64,000 nt of DNA from Sporothrix humicola (lineage: Eukaryota; Ascomycota; Sordariomycetes; Ophiostomatales; Ophiostomataceae): the NCBI GenBank assembly GCA_021396245.1, contig WNYE01000047.1, forward strand, positions 248,001 to 312,000, in the 5' to 3' direction. The first letter of the stretch is position 1. Each line of letters begins with the position of its first letter. Positions 1 through 11,400 of the stretch are shown here, in pieces. Under the pieces are notes generated by a model. The model did not search any database. It worked only from the letters and a program-made list of their open reading frames with translations, and was not told the origin of the DNA. The translations under genes and the position numbers were made by a program.

Positions 1-915
1 CAGGTGCACCTTGTTGTTAATCAGCAAGCCCAGAGACTCCATGTAGCTGTCCCAGCCGTACAGCTCGTTGAAGCGGCCGCCGGGCACCACAAACGGCCGG
101 CCGCGCAGCGTCTTCTCGCCTGTGGCCGGGTCCTCGACCTCCTCCATGTCGACGGCCAGCAGACCGGGCTTGTCGTTGAGGTCGCGCATGACCTCAGGCG
201 TGACCTTGGCGGGCAGCAGCTGGACATCGAGGCGGATCTCGGGCCGCTCCTTGGCCAGCTTTGTGTAGTACTCAAACTGCTCGGGGGCACCGGGCGGGAT
301 GTAGATGCGGGGACGCGGGTCGTCGGTCCAGTCCTTGGGATCGCGGGCGGCAACCTCGATACTAGAGGCGTCGATGCGGCGGGTCAGGCTGTCCCAGAAC
401 TGGTCGCGGATCATGCGAGACAGGCGGTTGACAGGGTTCTCGTTGAGGCGGGCTTCGTCCAGCACGATCTGCCGGCGGCCGTACTCTTTGGCCAGAGTCA
501 GCTCCTGCATGAGGTTGGAGAGCATGTAGGTGCCGCGGATGTCGAAGCGGTTGTAGCCGTTGGAGGCGGCGGTGCGCAGGGTAAAGACCTTGGGGCCATT
601 GTCCTCGATTGTGATCTGGAAGTTGCCGTCTGTGTCCTCCTGGTTGCGCAGGTTCTCGAGCGTGCTGTCGACATCGATCAGGAATCGCCGTGCGGGCGCG
701 CTCTCGTCGTGGCTGCCGCGCCGGAAGGGCTCCTTGACGCCGAGACGGGCAAACTGCTTCTGCAGGCTGTTCTGGGAGTATGTGCGTGTGCGGGGGCCGG
801 CACGGGGGTTTGCGTGGCGCTCTTCGGAGGTGTAGTAGGTGCGGGCATCGTCAAAGACGCTGAAGTCGTCGGTCGAGCCGCTCTTCTTGGGCGGGTTTGC
901 GCTGGGTGCTGCCAT
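1..915 (-). CDS. nth1: Neutral trehalase, N-terminal 305 residues (partial)
   Basis: Cytosolic trehalase that hydrolyses trehalose to two glucose molecules (GH37), normally switched on by protein kinase A and calcium. The start ATG is at 915-913 and the frame stays open to base 1, where the window cuts the gene. Residues 278-291 read PGGRFNELYGWDSY, the trehalase signature 1. Residues 94-105 (DTDGNFQITIED) match the calcium-binding loop found only in neutral trehalases. RRGS at 65-68 is a consensus PKA site, and RTYS at 44-47 is a second possible site. Fungal neutral trehalases are roughly 700-750 residues, so a little over half is missing. No intron is needed in this part. The family call is secure; only the C-terminal catalytic region is unseen. 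Confidence 0.95.
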   Translation of the reverse strand, partial: MAAPSANPPKKSGSTDDFSVFDDARTYYTSEERHANPRAGPRTRTYSQNSLQKQFARLGVKEPFRRGSHDESAPARRFLIDVDSTLENLRNQEDTDGNFQITIEDNGPKVFTLRTAASNGYNRFDIRGTYMLSNLMQELTLAKEYGRRQIVLDEARLNENPVNRLSRMIRDQFWDSLTRRIDASSIEVAARDPKDWTDDPRPRIYIPPGAPEQFEYYTKLAKERPEIRLDVQLLPAKVTPEVMRDLNDKPGLLAVDMEEVEDPATGEKTLRGRPFVVPGGRFNELYGWDSYMESLGLLINNKVHL

Positions 916-3551
916 TGTCGGTGTGGGAGGGAAGAGAGGGAAACGAAGCTGGAATTAACGTTGGGTAGGAGCTTCGAGGTCGAGGGAGGTCAATCGCAGG
1001 TCGAAGGATCAAGACTAGAAGAGGTTAGAGAGAAGGACAGAAGAGAGAGAAAAAGAGGACAGGTCTGGAGGTCGAAACCCGAAAGATCTGTTGGGAAGTC
1101 AAATCAAACGCAGAGCCCCACGGGGAAGCATGCATGTGCAAGGAGCAGGAGGCGGTCACAAGTTGTGGATGTGGTTGGGGCTGTTCGGTGTGCAATTGAG
1201 TGAGAGCACGGAGTAGAAGCCATACCTAGAATGTCAAAATGACGAATGACGTTGCAAACGAAACAACAGGTCTCTTGCCGTCCGTGGGGTTGCAGGAACG
1301 TGCGGAGAGCGAGAGCGGCAGCGGTCGATCCCAAAGTCACACGACCTGAAAAAAGATGCGAGAAGACAAAAGGAAAGAAAAACTGTCGAAGCGTGCAGGT
1401 GAGCAAAAAAATTTTGGAGGGACACAAGAGTCAAAGTCGATTGGGTCGTGGTTTGTTCGCTGCGAGAGCTTGCGAGGTGTTTCCGAGATAAATTCCGGTG
1501 CTGTGAAAAAGGTGGATGGTCTCGAAAAGCCAAAAGCCAAAAGCGAAAAGAATGACTCGACGTGGGGTCGTGGGAGGTCAAAGTGGGATGAAAGTCGGAG
1601 TCTGATAAGGAGATGGATGGCGAGAGGGAAGAAAGAATAGAGAAGAAAGTCGCCTCGAGCTGGGGAGAAAGCGCTCAAAAGGTAAAAAGGTCGCAGAGCA
1701 GATGCAGACTCCGATTGAGGCAATACTCTTCTGTCGAAAACGAAAACGCTCGTCGTGTATGACGAAACGAACCCGGCCAAGGGCTGTCCAATGCGGTGAA
1801 ACAGAAAGAATTGGCGTTAAAAGCGTAAAGTAGTAGCGGAGACTGGAATGGCGCCGGTCCCAGATAAGGTCGTCACCCTAAGTTCGGAGAGTGGGGGGAA
1901 AGGTCGGTACACGATGGTGGTGAGGGTGGGTAGAGTAAAGAATGCGGGATGACAGTTGAGGGTGAAGAAGCAGAATGTCGAAAGAAGAAAAGGGGAAGAA
2001 GTTGACTGTCACGAGGCTCGAATTTTATTTTCCATTAGCAGTATCAATTGACTGTCGCTTTCCCAATTCGATCCTCTTCGCTTTCATTCGAGGAAGGAAC
2101 GAAGGAGGGGGGAGACAAGATCAGGGACAGGCACAATCAGGGAAGGAGTGGCAGGCGCGGGCTTTCTCATTGGCGTGGGGAAGGCGCGGATGAGGTGGAA
2201 GGGTGATGTTCAGAGTTTTAGTCGAGACTGAAGAGGCGGCGTTATCGCCAGAAGCCGATCTTACAGAACAAAGCAAGACAAAGAGAGATGCAAACACAGC
2301 ACACACAGACACAGTAGGACAAGCACAACAGCTGGGAATAAGCGGTGGGAGGTCGGAGGTCGTGTCGTCGGTGAGGCGTTTTGGTGGATATATGCAGCTA
2401 CAATACGAAGAGGCCCCTACGAAGAGTTTAAAGGAAAGAGCTCGAGACAGTAGTGCCTGCAGGCTCGGCAGGGTCTCCATAATTAGGCCGTTTTGCTTGG
2501 TTTTGGCAGTGGCGACGGACCTGGAAAGAGCTACGTGGGCTGTGGGTCCCGTTGACATCAGCTTGAAGGCAAGAGCGACTTACACTCGCACATGCCACAG
2601 CAGACGTAAAGCTCTCGACTTTCTCCTCTTTCCCTTTCTCTTCCCTGAAAGAAGCAGACCTCAGTGGATCTCGCAGCTCTCGCAAGATGCATCCAGAATC
2701 ATACAGCTGGCAATTGACGTCCAAAAAATACTTTTGTCTAAAAAGCTACGGTGGCTGGAATGCTGGAATGCTGAAATGCATCACTTCTTTCCGTCGCAAT
2801 AGCGGCACAGCGGCCCCGGCACCTGGCATCTGGGTTTTGTCACACGCATTCCTTGGATGGTCACTGGACCCGCTAAGCCGCAAACAGTTGAAACCGTTCA
2901 GGTTCAAGTGAGGTTCTTTTTTCAGGGACAAGTTCCGGTCGGTTCAGGGTCCATCCATTACTATGAATAAAAATAAATAAAAATAATAATAGCTTGAGAA
3001 CGAATCATAAGTACTCCTTACAAACTGCACAAAAAGGAAATATAATGCCGTGCTTAATGCAGCAATGACTTGTAGAAAACGAGGTGAGAACCCCATACAG
3101 AATTAGATGCGCCTGGACAACGACAGCTGCATCGAGTCTAGACACCGTTTGTGGATACAGAGAGAAAGGCCCCAGACAGTTTGACCGCTATTTCCCTTCC
3201 CCCCAGGCAAACAAAAGCTCAGACCAGCTGGAGCTCCATCGAGGTTCTCAACGAAAGACAGAAGACTCAAAGACACACCGTCGAAACGTGGCATGTTGAC
3301 CGAGACTCCTACGAACCTGGTTCCTCTTTTACTCTTGATCCGGGGTGTTGAGTGCAAAGGCCAACAGGAAAGGATCAGGTGTGATTACTTCAGATTCTTT
3401 ACGTCCTAATTGCCAGTCTTAACTATACTTCGAGACTGCTAACTGTGTAACTTGATAAAAGACTTTACTGTAACATATGTACGTATTTTTTTTTTTTTTT
3501 TTTTGTAAAAAGTCAGTTATTTAAAATCTGGTTTGTTTTATTTCATTTCTC

Positions 3552-3585
<34 letters not shown>

Positions 3586-3684
3586 AACAGTAACGCAAAA
3601 GCAAGAGCAAAGTAAAATCAAGTAAAAAAAAAGTCGGCCTTGAATTGTCCTCTAACTGAGGCTCGCTAGTCGTGAATAAATTCA
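916..3684. other. Intergenic region: trehalase leader/promoter and 3' side of kinase A
   Basis: No supported gene. The first several hundred bases read as a pyrimidine-rich leader on the minus strand, directly upstream of the trehalase ATG. Stress-element cores (AGGGG or CCCCT) occur at 1991-1995, 2106-2110 and 2414-2418, which would fit stress control of a trehalase, but such 5-mers are common by chance. The open frames here (for example 2203-2802 on the plus strand) have no recognisable protein features. From about 2940 the DNA turns AT-rich, with long T and A runs near 3485-3587. Confidence 0.5.
3485..3587. repeat. Poly(T) tract and T/A inverted run
   Basis: About 20 T at 3485-3504. Then about 14 T (3552-3565) run directly into about 22 A (3566-3587), making a perfect T/A inverted repeat able to form a hairpin or cruciform. 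It lies about 100 bp past the stop of the minus-strand kinase gene, so it may mark that transcript's 3' end. It may equally be a replication-slippage tract. Confidence 0.7.
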
Positions 3685-5335
3685 TCACCCAATTTGCGGT
3701 TCATCGTCCCTCAATGGCGGGTCTGCAATGCCTTCGAACCACTGCTCTTGTAAAAGCTGCTCAGCTGATAACCTCTTTGCTGGATCGTATTCGAAAATCT
3801 TCTTGAGTACGTCCGTGATCATCTGGACTTCTTCTGTTTCCATGATATTCCGAAAATCTTCTTCATCATCGTCATAATCTTCTCCCGACGAGGGTTCCTC
3901 TGATTGTTCTTTTTGTATGGCCAGCATCATTTCTTTTCTATACTTTGACCCGGGAGCCCACTCCTTAAGTCGATCCTCCAATGTGCTGTTTATATCGTCC
4001 AGCATAAGTGGTTCTTCCTTTTCTTCTTCTCTTCCCGATTCATCTTTCGTGCCGGCGCGTCCTTCCCCGTCAGGGCCTCCTATACGACAGTTGTACAGCT
4101 TCCTGTCTTGGTCAAAGTAGAGGCTAGACCTTTTCCACTTTTTGTACAAATTATCAGGAAGAGGACCAAGAAGCTGGCTCATCATCAAAAGGTGAAAATC
4201 GTCTTGGGTATCTTTGGTTTCTTTTACCCCAGCCGTCATGTATCCCTTGCTGACAAATGGACAGTCAAATGTAGAGAACCCAGTAATGATTTTGAACATG
4301 AAGCAGCCAAAGTCCCAAATATCGAGTTTTTTGCCATCAGGATGGTTGCCATGAATTGTGCTGGGCTCGGGGAACATTAACTCTGGGGCACGGTGCTCGG
4401 CTTGTACAATATGCCCGGCCGGTGGCGGACTGCCAGCCTTGTATGCCAGATCCAGATTTGACAGCTTGGTCCGTTTCGGTACGCCGCAGCCGATGGAGAT
4501 CCAATCTATTGGTTCCGACTTATATAGAAATTTTGGCTGGAACTTTGTTGGTTTTCCAGAACAAGCGGTGGACTGGGAAGTCTTTCCCAGTATTTCTCTC
4601 TGTTTGAAAAAGTCTTCATCCAAAGTATCGATGTCGTCGTAATAATTCATATTGAGTAGCATGTGCTCCAGATTTAAAGCGCCATGCATAATGTCGTGCT
4701 TGTGCAAAAGTGCCAGTGCTTGAAGCACTTGCTTTATGATGCCCCGGGACATTCGTGCTGGGACCTGGTAGCGTTTATGCTTGGCATCCGGTAGGTATGA
4801 AAAGGGTGCTCGAGATATATACTTTTTAAACCAATTTGAATTGGACTTCAATAATAAGGCGACATTTCCAGACATAGGAGCAAACACGAGGCATGTGTGT
4901 TTGCCGTTGGGGCCCGTTTTCTCAAATTCGTCTAACAAGAGCGTAAAGTGAAACCAGCTCTTGTCCGGTTCAGCTTTTTTGATAGAGCGAAGCATCTCCT
5001 TTCCGGCTTTGGCTCTCTCACTTGCAGAGTATTCTGCTGTGAGAATCTTCAAAACAACGTATCTTTCTTTATTTTCTCTATGTCAAGAAGAAAATGTTAG
5101 TGTCAGCGTACTAACGAAAAGAAACCACAATGTAGCTATACCAGACTTACGTTGTATCGCGGGCTGCCCATACTGTGGATGTATCGTTGAATCCTATTTT
5201 GCTCAATATCTTGTACCTGTTGTTTGATCCCAGCTTATCATCCAGTGTTATTGGGTGGTAGCCGCCAGGACGGTACCCATTCAAGTCCTCTCTGGGGAAA
5301 TCCCTGGTGAAAAGGCGTTTGGGTTCGTCGCCCAT
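3685..5335 (-). CDS. SRPK-like protein kinase, copy A (probable pseudokinase)
   Basis: Two exons, 5335-5151 and 5077-3685, with a 73-bp intron (GTAAGT donor, TAG acceptor); 525 residues. The intron is phase 2, directly after the AARDT strand. The SR-protein-kinase type is shown by TVWAARD after the glycine loop, beta-3 lysine K72 (VVLK), the hinge TGPNGKHTCLVF, RAPE at about 291-294 and DIWDFGCFMFKIITG. The catalytic loop reads HGALNLEH at 193-200, so the HRD aspartate is alanine and the metal-binding asparagine is histidine. The DFG aspartate is kept (D271, in NLDLAY). An acidic insert (about 395-415) precedes a C-lobe end typical of the family. Unlike copies B-E it has no intron after the DFG region. 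It has a TATA box and a promoter module shared with copy B. Phosphotransfer looks unlikely. Confidence 0.88.
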
Positions 5336-5446
5336 GATAAGGTTTGTATGCGTAAGATATTTGTATGCGTAAATATGTGGTTTTCTGGGAACTAGAGTAT
5401 TGATTGCCGGGAGTCAAAAGGGCGTTTGCTGTGGCTCTGTCGGACG

Positions 5447-5454
5447 TATTTATA
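5447..5454 (-). promoter_or_regulatory. TATA box of kinase A
   Basis: Reads TATAAATA on the minus strand, about 112 bp before the ATG at 5335. Copies B-F have similarly placed TATA-like elements 90-150 bp before their ATG. Confidence 0.6.
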
Positions 5455-5465
5455 CCATAAGAACT

Positions 5466-5586
5466 GGGGGGATGAGCAGTACAATGTAGTTACAGCATTC
5501 TATGATATGTGGCCTGAAGCATCTCTTTCATTGATGACGGAGCTGTCGTCTAAAATAAGACTTGGCCTTCCTAGGGTATAAACAAC
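5466..5586 (-). promoter_or_regulatory. Conserved upstream module of kinase A (shared with copy B)
   Basis: On the plus strand this holds GGGGATGAGCAG (ending at 5479), then TTGATGACGGAGCTGTCGTC (5531-5550), then a CTAGGGTATAAACAAC-like end. The same blocks, in the same order and orientation relative to the gene, lie upstream of copy B at 14737-14847. The matching order argues for common descent of the promoters and not chance. The 414-bp spacer 5336-5749 holds only this promoter and the 3' flank of the acyl-CoA dehydrogenase gene. Confidence 0.6.
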
Positions 5587-5749
5587 AAAATGCTGCGTTG
5601 CTGACCTTACAGAATAGTCAAAGACGGGTTGGTCAAATAGTGGTCAAAGGGAGCGGGTAAAAATAAACACATCTGTAATCAAATTTATGCGTACAAAGAG
5701 ATCGTATATATATACATGGCAAAGTAAATTTTGTGCTTATCGCCCCCAC

Positions 5750-7803
5750 CTACAGCTTGGCCGCCTGTTGCACATCTGGCCCGCTTGTCCCATAGACAAT
5801 GGCCGTGTCCGTGGCCAGGCGCTGCTCGACCGATGCCGTGGCGGCCGCCTTGGCGGCGTCCGAGTCCTTTGTCAGGAATCCCTTCTTTAGCAAGTACCGC
5901 TGGCTCATGGCGGCGACAGCAGTGGACCCGTCGGTGTGTGCGTCTGCCGATAGCAGGCCGCCGACCAGGATCTCGGCGGCCGAGAACAAGATGGCACGGG
6001 CGTCAGCCAGCAGAATGTCGGGAGAGGTCGTCTCGATGCGTGTGCGGAGAGCTGTCCATGCTGGGAGCAAAAGAGACGAAGCGACGGTATCTCCCACGAC
6101 GGATGTCTTGACGAGCCACTCAAGCGCATCCAAGCTGGCCTTGCCGGACTTGCGGTGGGTGAGGGTGCGCACCAGATCTGTGCTCAAGACGTCCGTCGTG
6201 CCCTCCCATATGGCATTCACGGTACCATCACGGAAGAGGCGCGCCATGTTGAGGGCCTCCGACTCGGTGTTCATCAGGTAGCCGACGCCGCCCAGGGCCT
6301 CCATGCAGACAGAGTGAAGGAGAGGGACGGACTGCTTGCAGACATAGGCCTTGTGAAGGGAGCTGAGTGCGCGGAGGAGAGGGCCGACAGCAGCCGGTGG
6401 GGGGTTAACCAAGCTGCTATCGCGAGCATTTTGCTTGGCGCCCTTGGTCTGTCTCTCATCCAGGCCCATAATGTGCGCCGTGTAGAAAGTCAACAGCATC
6501 AGCCCGTGATAATCAATCGTCAGGTCGGCTAGCGTCTGCATGTGCAACGGGCTGCGGTAGAGCAGGAGGCGGGACTTGCCGCCGGCCGCGCCACTGATCG
6601 TGCGCTTCAGCGAATACGCCTTGGCTACACCCAAGGCCCGGCCCGCCAGTCCCAGACACGCAATCGAGCAGTGCACGCGCGTAATCGCCAGCACCGTGGC
6701 AATTTCGCGGATGCCATTGCCCTCCTGGCCAATCATCCAGGCGCGCATGCCCGTCAGCTCGAGCTCGGCCGTGGGCACGGGCCGCGTGCCGGACTTGTCC
6801 TTGAGGCGCTGGATGCGCACGCCGTTCAGCTCGGTGTCCTGCTTGGGGCGGCTGCCCGTGCGGACCTGTGTGGCCGGTGCGCTGTCGGGTCTGCGCCGGC
6901 GCATGGGCGCAAAGAACGCCGACAGACCCTTGCCGGGCTTTGTGCGCGCCAGCAGAATTGTCATGCCCGCATCCGTCGCCGACGAGAACCACTTGAAGCC
7001 GTCAATCGACCAGGGCCCAAGCGGCAGGCCGTCTGCGTCGACGTCGTTGGGCCCCTGTCCCTTGCTGCCAACGTAGGTCGCCACCGTTTCGGTTTGTGAC
7101 ACGTCCGAGCCGCCCGGCCGCTCCGTCATCCACTGCCCGCTCGTCCATGCTTTCCGAGGGTCCCGCGACGTCAGCCGGTCGTAGGCACTTTGGAGCACCT
7201 GGCGCTGTGTCTCACTCATCTTCGTTTCTGCCGACGCAGGCATCTTGGCGTCCTGCGTCAGGTGGCGCTGCAGCAGCCGCGTCGCGCCGTCCGTCATGGC
7301 CCCCGGGCACGTTGTGCACGCACCCGACGGCTCCCACAAGTGGCACCGCAGCATCTGCAGCACGCGCGCGTGCGCGCCGTAGGCTGCGTGGTCCGCCGTG
7401 TAGTTGTACGCCACGATGCCGCGCTCAATGCCAAAGTTCTGCAGGCCGCGCCAGCCCTCGCCCGTCACGAGCTCGCTCGTCGGTCGTCCGAGCGCATTGC
7501 GTCCGCCGCCTCGCAGGTAGGGCAGGTTGCGCTCGGCATCGGTAATCAGGTCGAAAATGTGCGGCGCGAGGACGTCGTCTGCGAGCTGCGCGATCTCGGG
7601 CTCGACCTCGCGGCGGAGGTCGTCAGGGATGAGTACTACGTCGTTAGCGAGCATTAAATTATAGAGGGCGGCAGTTAAAACTCACAATTCAAGACTCTCT
7701 GCACGCTGATGTCGTCGTAGAACTGGTTGGCGAGCTCGGGCAGCTCCTGGAAGAAGCCCGAGTTGGAGCTGGACGGCTCCAGCTTGGGGGTTGAGTGTGA
7801 CAT
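5750..7803 (-). CDS. AidB-like acyl-CoA dehydrogenase with PTS1 tail
   Basis: FAD-dependent acyl-CoA dehydrogenase of the AidB-like branch, expected to oxidise acyl-CoA thioesters. Exons are 7803-7686 and 7635-5750, giving 667 residues. The 50-bp intron has a GTGAGT donor and a GCTAAC branch 8 bases before its TAG acceptor. Joining restores a continuous frame (SVQRVLNLLIPDDL). WMTERPGGSD at 208-217 is the acyl-CoA dehydrogenase signature, preceded by CPGAMTDGATRLL. The FAD-domain strand GPWSIDGFKWFSSATDAG and the helical C-terminal domain follow. The last three residues are A-K-L, a type 1 peroxisomal targeting signal, so I infer peroxisomal beta-oxidation. Shorter models starting at the downstream ATG (7654) would drop the conserved N-terminal segment. 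The exact substrate cannot be told. Confidence 0.9.
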
Positions 7804-8405
7804 GTGAAAGGATGTGGTGATAAGGGAAAATGGTGATGTTGTTGTGAATGTCTGCAAGAATGCCCCTGAATATCAGGAGTGGTTTGACAGTCGTTCTTTC
7901 CTCAATCTTGACTTCCTTCTTCTTTTGTATTTTATGTTCAGACATTCCAAAGGAAAGTGGTCTGTCGTCTTACATCCTCCGTCTTACACGTCCTTCCCCG
8001 TGTTTTTGTTCCGCTCCTTCCAGGTTTCTCCACACCAGCCGAGGCACCTCCACATGGGAAGCAGGGAAGGTGCGGAATGTTTGCGCTCTCAGGTGAGTCT
8101 CCTCTTTGTTTGTTAGTTTTGCCATTTTCCCCAGCGGGGTGAGCGTGCCGTCATAGGCGGTCTCGGCAGTTTTCTCCAATTTTTAGTGACCATATGACGG
8201 TGGCGACAGCGCCTTCCCCTTCTGTCCTCCTGCCCCAGAAGGCAGCCATAGCAGCCTAATTCACGTGCTCACGCATCCACCACTTTACACCAATTCGCGA
8301 TTTTGCCCCTCCTTCGTCGCGACGCGTTTGCAACATCGACATCGCGACAGTTCGAGCACCACTTTTCCAACACAACTCGGCACGCAATGCCACCAATTTG
8401 ACAAT
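7804..8405. promoter_or_regulatory. Divergent promoter between acyl-CoA dehydrogenase and SNF2 ATPase
   Basis: 602 bp separate the two ATGs, so both genes must be driven from this stretch. No TATA box stands out on either side. The right half (about 8265-8405) is the likely leader of the ATPase. Open frames here are short and unconvincing. Confidence 0.6.
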
Positions 8406-11400
8406 ATGGCAGCGAGGAGCGCAGCATATAATGAGGGTATCGACATTGACGACGAGTCGACCGCATCCGAGCTAGAAGTCGACCTTGGTCTCGACTTGGA
8501 GCCGTTCGACACCCCCGGACCATCTTCCTCAAAAGGCGTCAAACGACGGCGGTCACAGATTATCGCCAATGGCGACGAGGACGATGATGGCGACGAAGAC
8601 GGGCCAGACCAGCAGAGACCTCGAAAGGAGGAACGGCCAGAAAACGGAGACGCAACAGTCAAGGTCGAGTGGACGGACGAGTCGGATGGAGAGTACGAAA
8701 GACTGAAGAAGAAGAAGAAGGGAGCCGGCGCACGAGGTCGAGGACGAGGAAGAGGCAGAGGAGGGCGAGGAGGATCCAGTATTTCCCGGAAAGACGGCAA
8801 AACAGACCTGAAGGGAAAAGGAAAGGGACGAATGGCATCATCGACCGACGCCATCATCGACGAAATAATTGGAGAAGAAGAGGAGGAAGACCTGACCATT
8901 CCTGACTACATTCGACAGCGACGACGCGAGTTCGACCAGCGGCGGGCCCTCCTCAACGACGCAGGTCTACGACTTCCACCCGACTACTCTGATATCTACT
9001 TCTCGGACGACGAGCATGAACGAAGACGACGCAGAAACAAGACCCTGGGCATTAAGAATGGTAGCAGGGCCGACACGCCCCTCCAGACACGGCCGCAGTT
9101 TGACAACAGTGTTCGACCATCCCGAGAAAACAAGGACATTCTGCTCGAGTACTCGGCGGGCGTTGTGCCAGGATGCATGGCCCAATATTTGCGAGATTAC
9201 CAAGTGGCAGGCGTGCAGTTCTTGCACCAGCTCTTTGTATACCAAAAAGGCGGCATCTTGGGCGACGACATGGGTCTGGGGAAGACGGTTCAGGTGGCCG
9301 CATTCCTGACGGCTGCATTTGGCAAGACGGGTGACGAGAGAGACGACAAGAGGATGCGCAAGATGCGGAGAGCCCACGGCGAAGGCGGAGACGATGATGA
9401 CAGCAGCTGGTACCCACGTGTTCTTGTTGTCTGCCCCGGTTCGCTCATCCAGAACTGGCGCAACGAGCTTCAACGCTGGGGCTGGTGGCATGTCGACTTG
9501 TATCATGGTAGCGGCAAAGACGACGTTTTGCAGTCAGCAAAGGCTGGCCGTCTCGAGATCATGGTCACCACCTACACGACCTACAAGAACCACCGTGACC
9601 GCATCAACACAGTGCGCTGGGACGCCGTCGTGGCCGACGAGTGCCACGTCCTCAAGGAGCGCAAGTCCGAGACAACGCGCGCCATGAACGAGGTCAACGC
9701 TTTGTGTCGGATTGGCCTCACAGGCACGGCCATCCAGAACAAGTACGAAGAACTGTGGACCCTGCTCAACTGGACGAATCCGGGCCGGTTCGGCACTTTG
9801 GCCGAGTGGCAGCAGACCATCAGCCGGCCCCTGACGATCGGCCAGTCCCACGATGCCACCCTGTACCAACTCAGTCTCGCTCGCGCCACAGCCCGCAAGC
9901 TGGTCCAGAACCTGCTTCCTGAGTTCTTCCTGCGGCGCATGAAGTCGTTGATCGCGCACCAGCTGCCCAAAAAGACAGATCGCGTCGTCTTCTGCCCGCT
10001 GACCGACCGCCAGAGCGAGGCCTACGAGAATTTTGTCAACAGTGACCTGGTCGAAAATCTAAGGAGGGTATCGGAACCGTGCGAATATCATCCGGATAAG
10101 AAGCGGGGCTGGTGCTGCTTCAAGTACGTGACTCCCGTGCCGGGCATGCGGGTCACCTGGTTCACGCTCATGTTTCCGTGTATCCAGAACCTGTTGAAAC
10201 TGTCGAACCACTTGACCCTCCTCATCCCATCGGCGGACTCTGTTGTCGGCACGGCTAGGGATGAAGACGAAGATGAGGAAGAGTACGAGAGTGGCGACGA
10301 CGATGAGCAGGGCAACGGCGAGGGCAGCTCGAAGCGGCTTCCGCCTTCCTCGAAACTTGCTAAAATCAAGTCCGTCTCGGCTGCCAAAGCCGCCAACGAC
10401 CGCCACAAGCGCGCCATGGCCGTTCTGAAGACCTGCGTGCCCGACGACTGGGAGACGCTGTACCACCAGCGCGACTCCCTCGTCAACCTGGCGAACCCAG
10501 ACTTTTGCGGCAAGTGGAAGGTCCTCCGCAAACTGCTGCGCTTCTGGCACGAAAACGGCGACAAGGTCCTGGTGTTTTCCCACAATGTGCGCCTGCTTCG
10601 TATCCTCCAACATTTGTTCCACAACACCAGCTACAGTGTAAGCTACCTCGATGGCTCGCTCAGCTACGACGAGCGCCAACGCGTCGTTGACGATTTCAAT
10701 GCCGACCCGGCGCAGTTTGTCTTTTTAATCTCGACCAAAGCCGGCGGCGTCGGCCTCAACATTACGTCCGCCAACAAGGTCGTTATCTTCGACCCGCACT
10801 GGAACCCGGCGTACGACCTGCAGGCCCAGGACCGCGCCTACCGTATCGGTCAAGTGAGAGATGTCGACGTCTTTCGGCTCGTGTCGGCCGGCACAATCGA
10901 GGAAATCGTCTATGCGCGCCAAATCTACAAACAACAACAGGCCAACATTGGCTACAGCGCGTCGACCGAGCGCCGCTACTTCAAGGGTGTCCAGCAGGAC
11001 CAGACCCGCCAGGGCGAGATCTTTGGGTTGAACAACCTGTTTACCTACTCGGCCAACCAGGTCGTGCTGCGCGACATTGTCAACAAGACCAACATTGCCG
11101 AGGCCAAAGTCGGCGTGCACCTGTCGGCCATTGACATGGACCAGCTCGCGGCCGACAAGGACAATGAGATGCTGGTGAAGCTCGAGGGCGCCGCCAGCGG
11201 GAACCAAATGGCCGCTCTCATGAAGACGGAGGACGAAGATACAAAGGAGGACGTTAAACCCAAGGTGGAGGATAAAGAGGACGCCGACGCCTCGAAAAGT
11301 GACGCCATCCAGGCCATCCTGGCCAGCGCCGGCGTCGAGTACACCCACGACAACTCGGAAGTGGTCGGCTCCAGTCGCGTCGAGGCCCAGCTGTCCCGCC

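Noticed and set aside
4..1203. 399-residue plus-strand open frame
   Set aside because: Antisense shadow of the neutral trehalase; the minus strand carries clear trehalase motifs.
2203..2802. 199-residue frame upstream of trehalase
   Set aside because: No domain, unusual composition, no splice or promoter support.
8265..8405. 47-residue N-terminal extension of the SNF2 ATPase from a GTG
   Set aside because: Non-ATG start, leader-like composition; the ATG at 8406 starts a typical acidic N-terminus.
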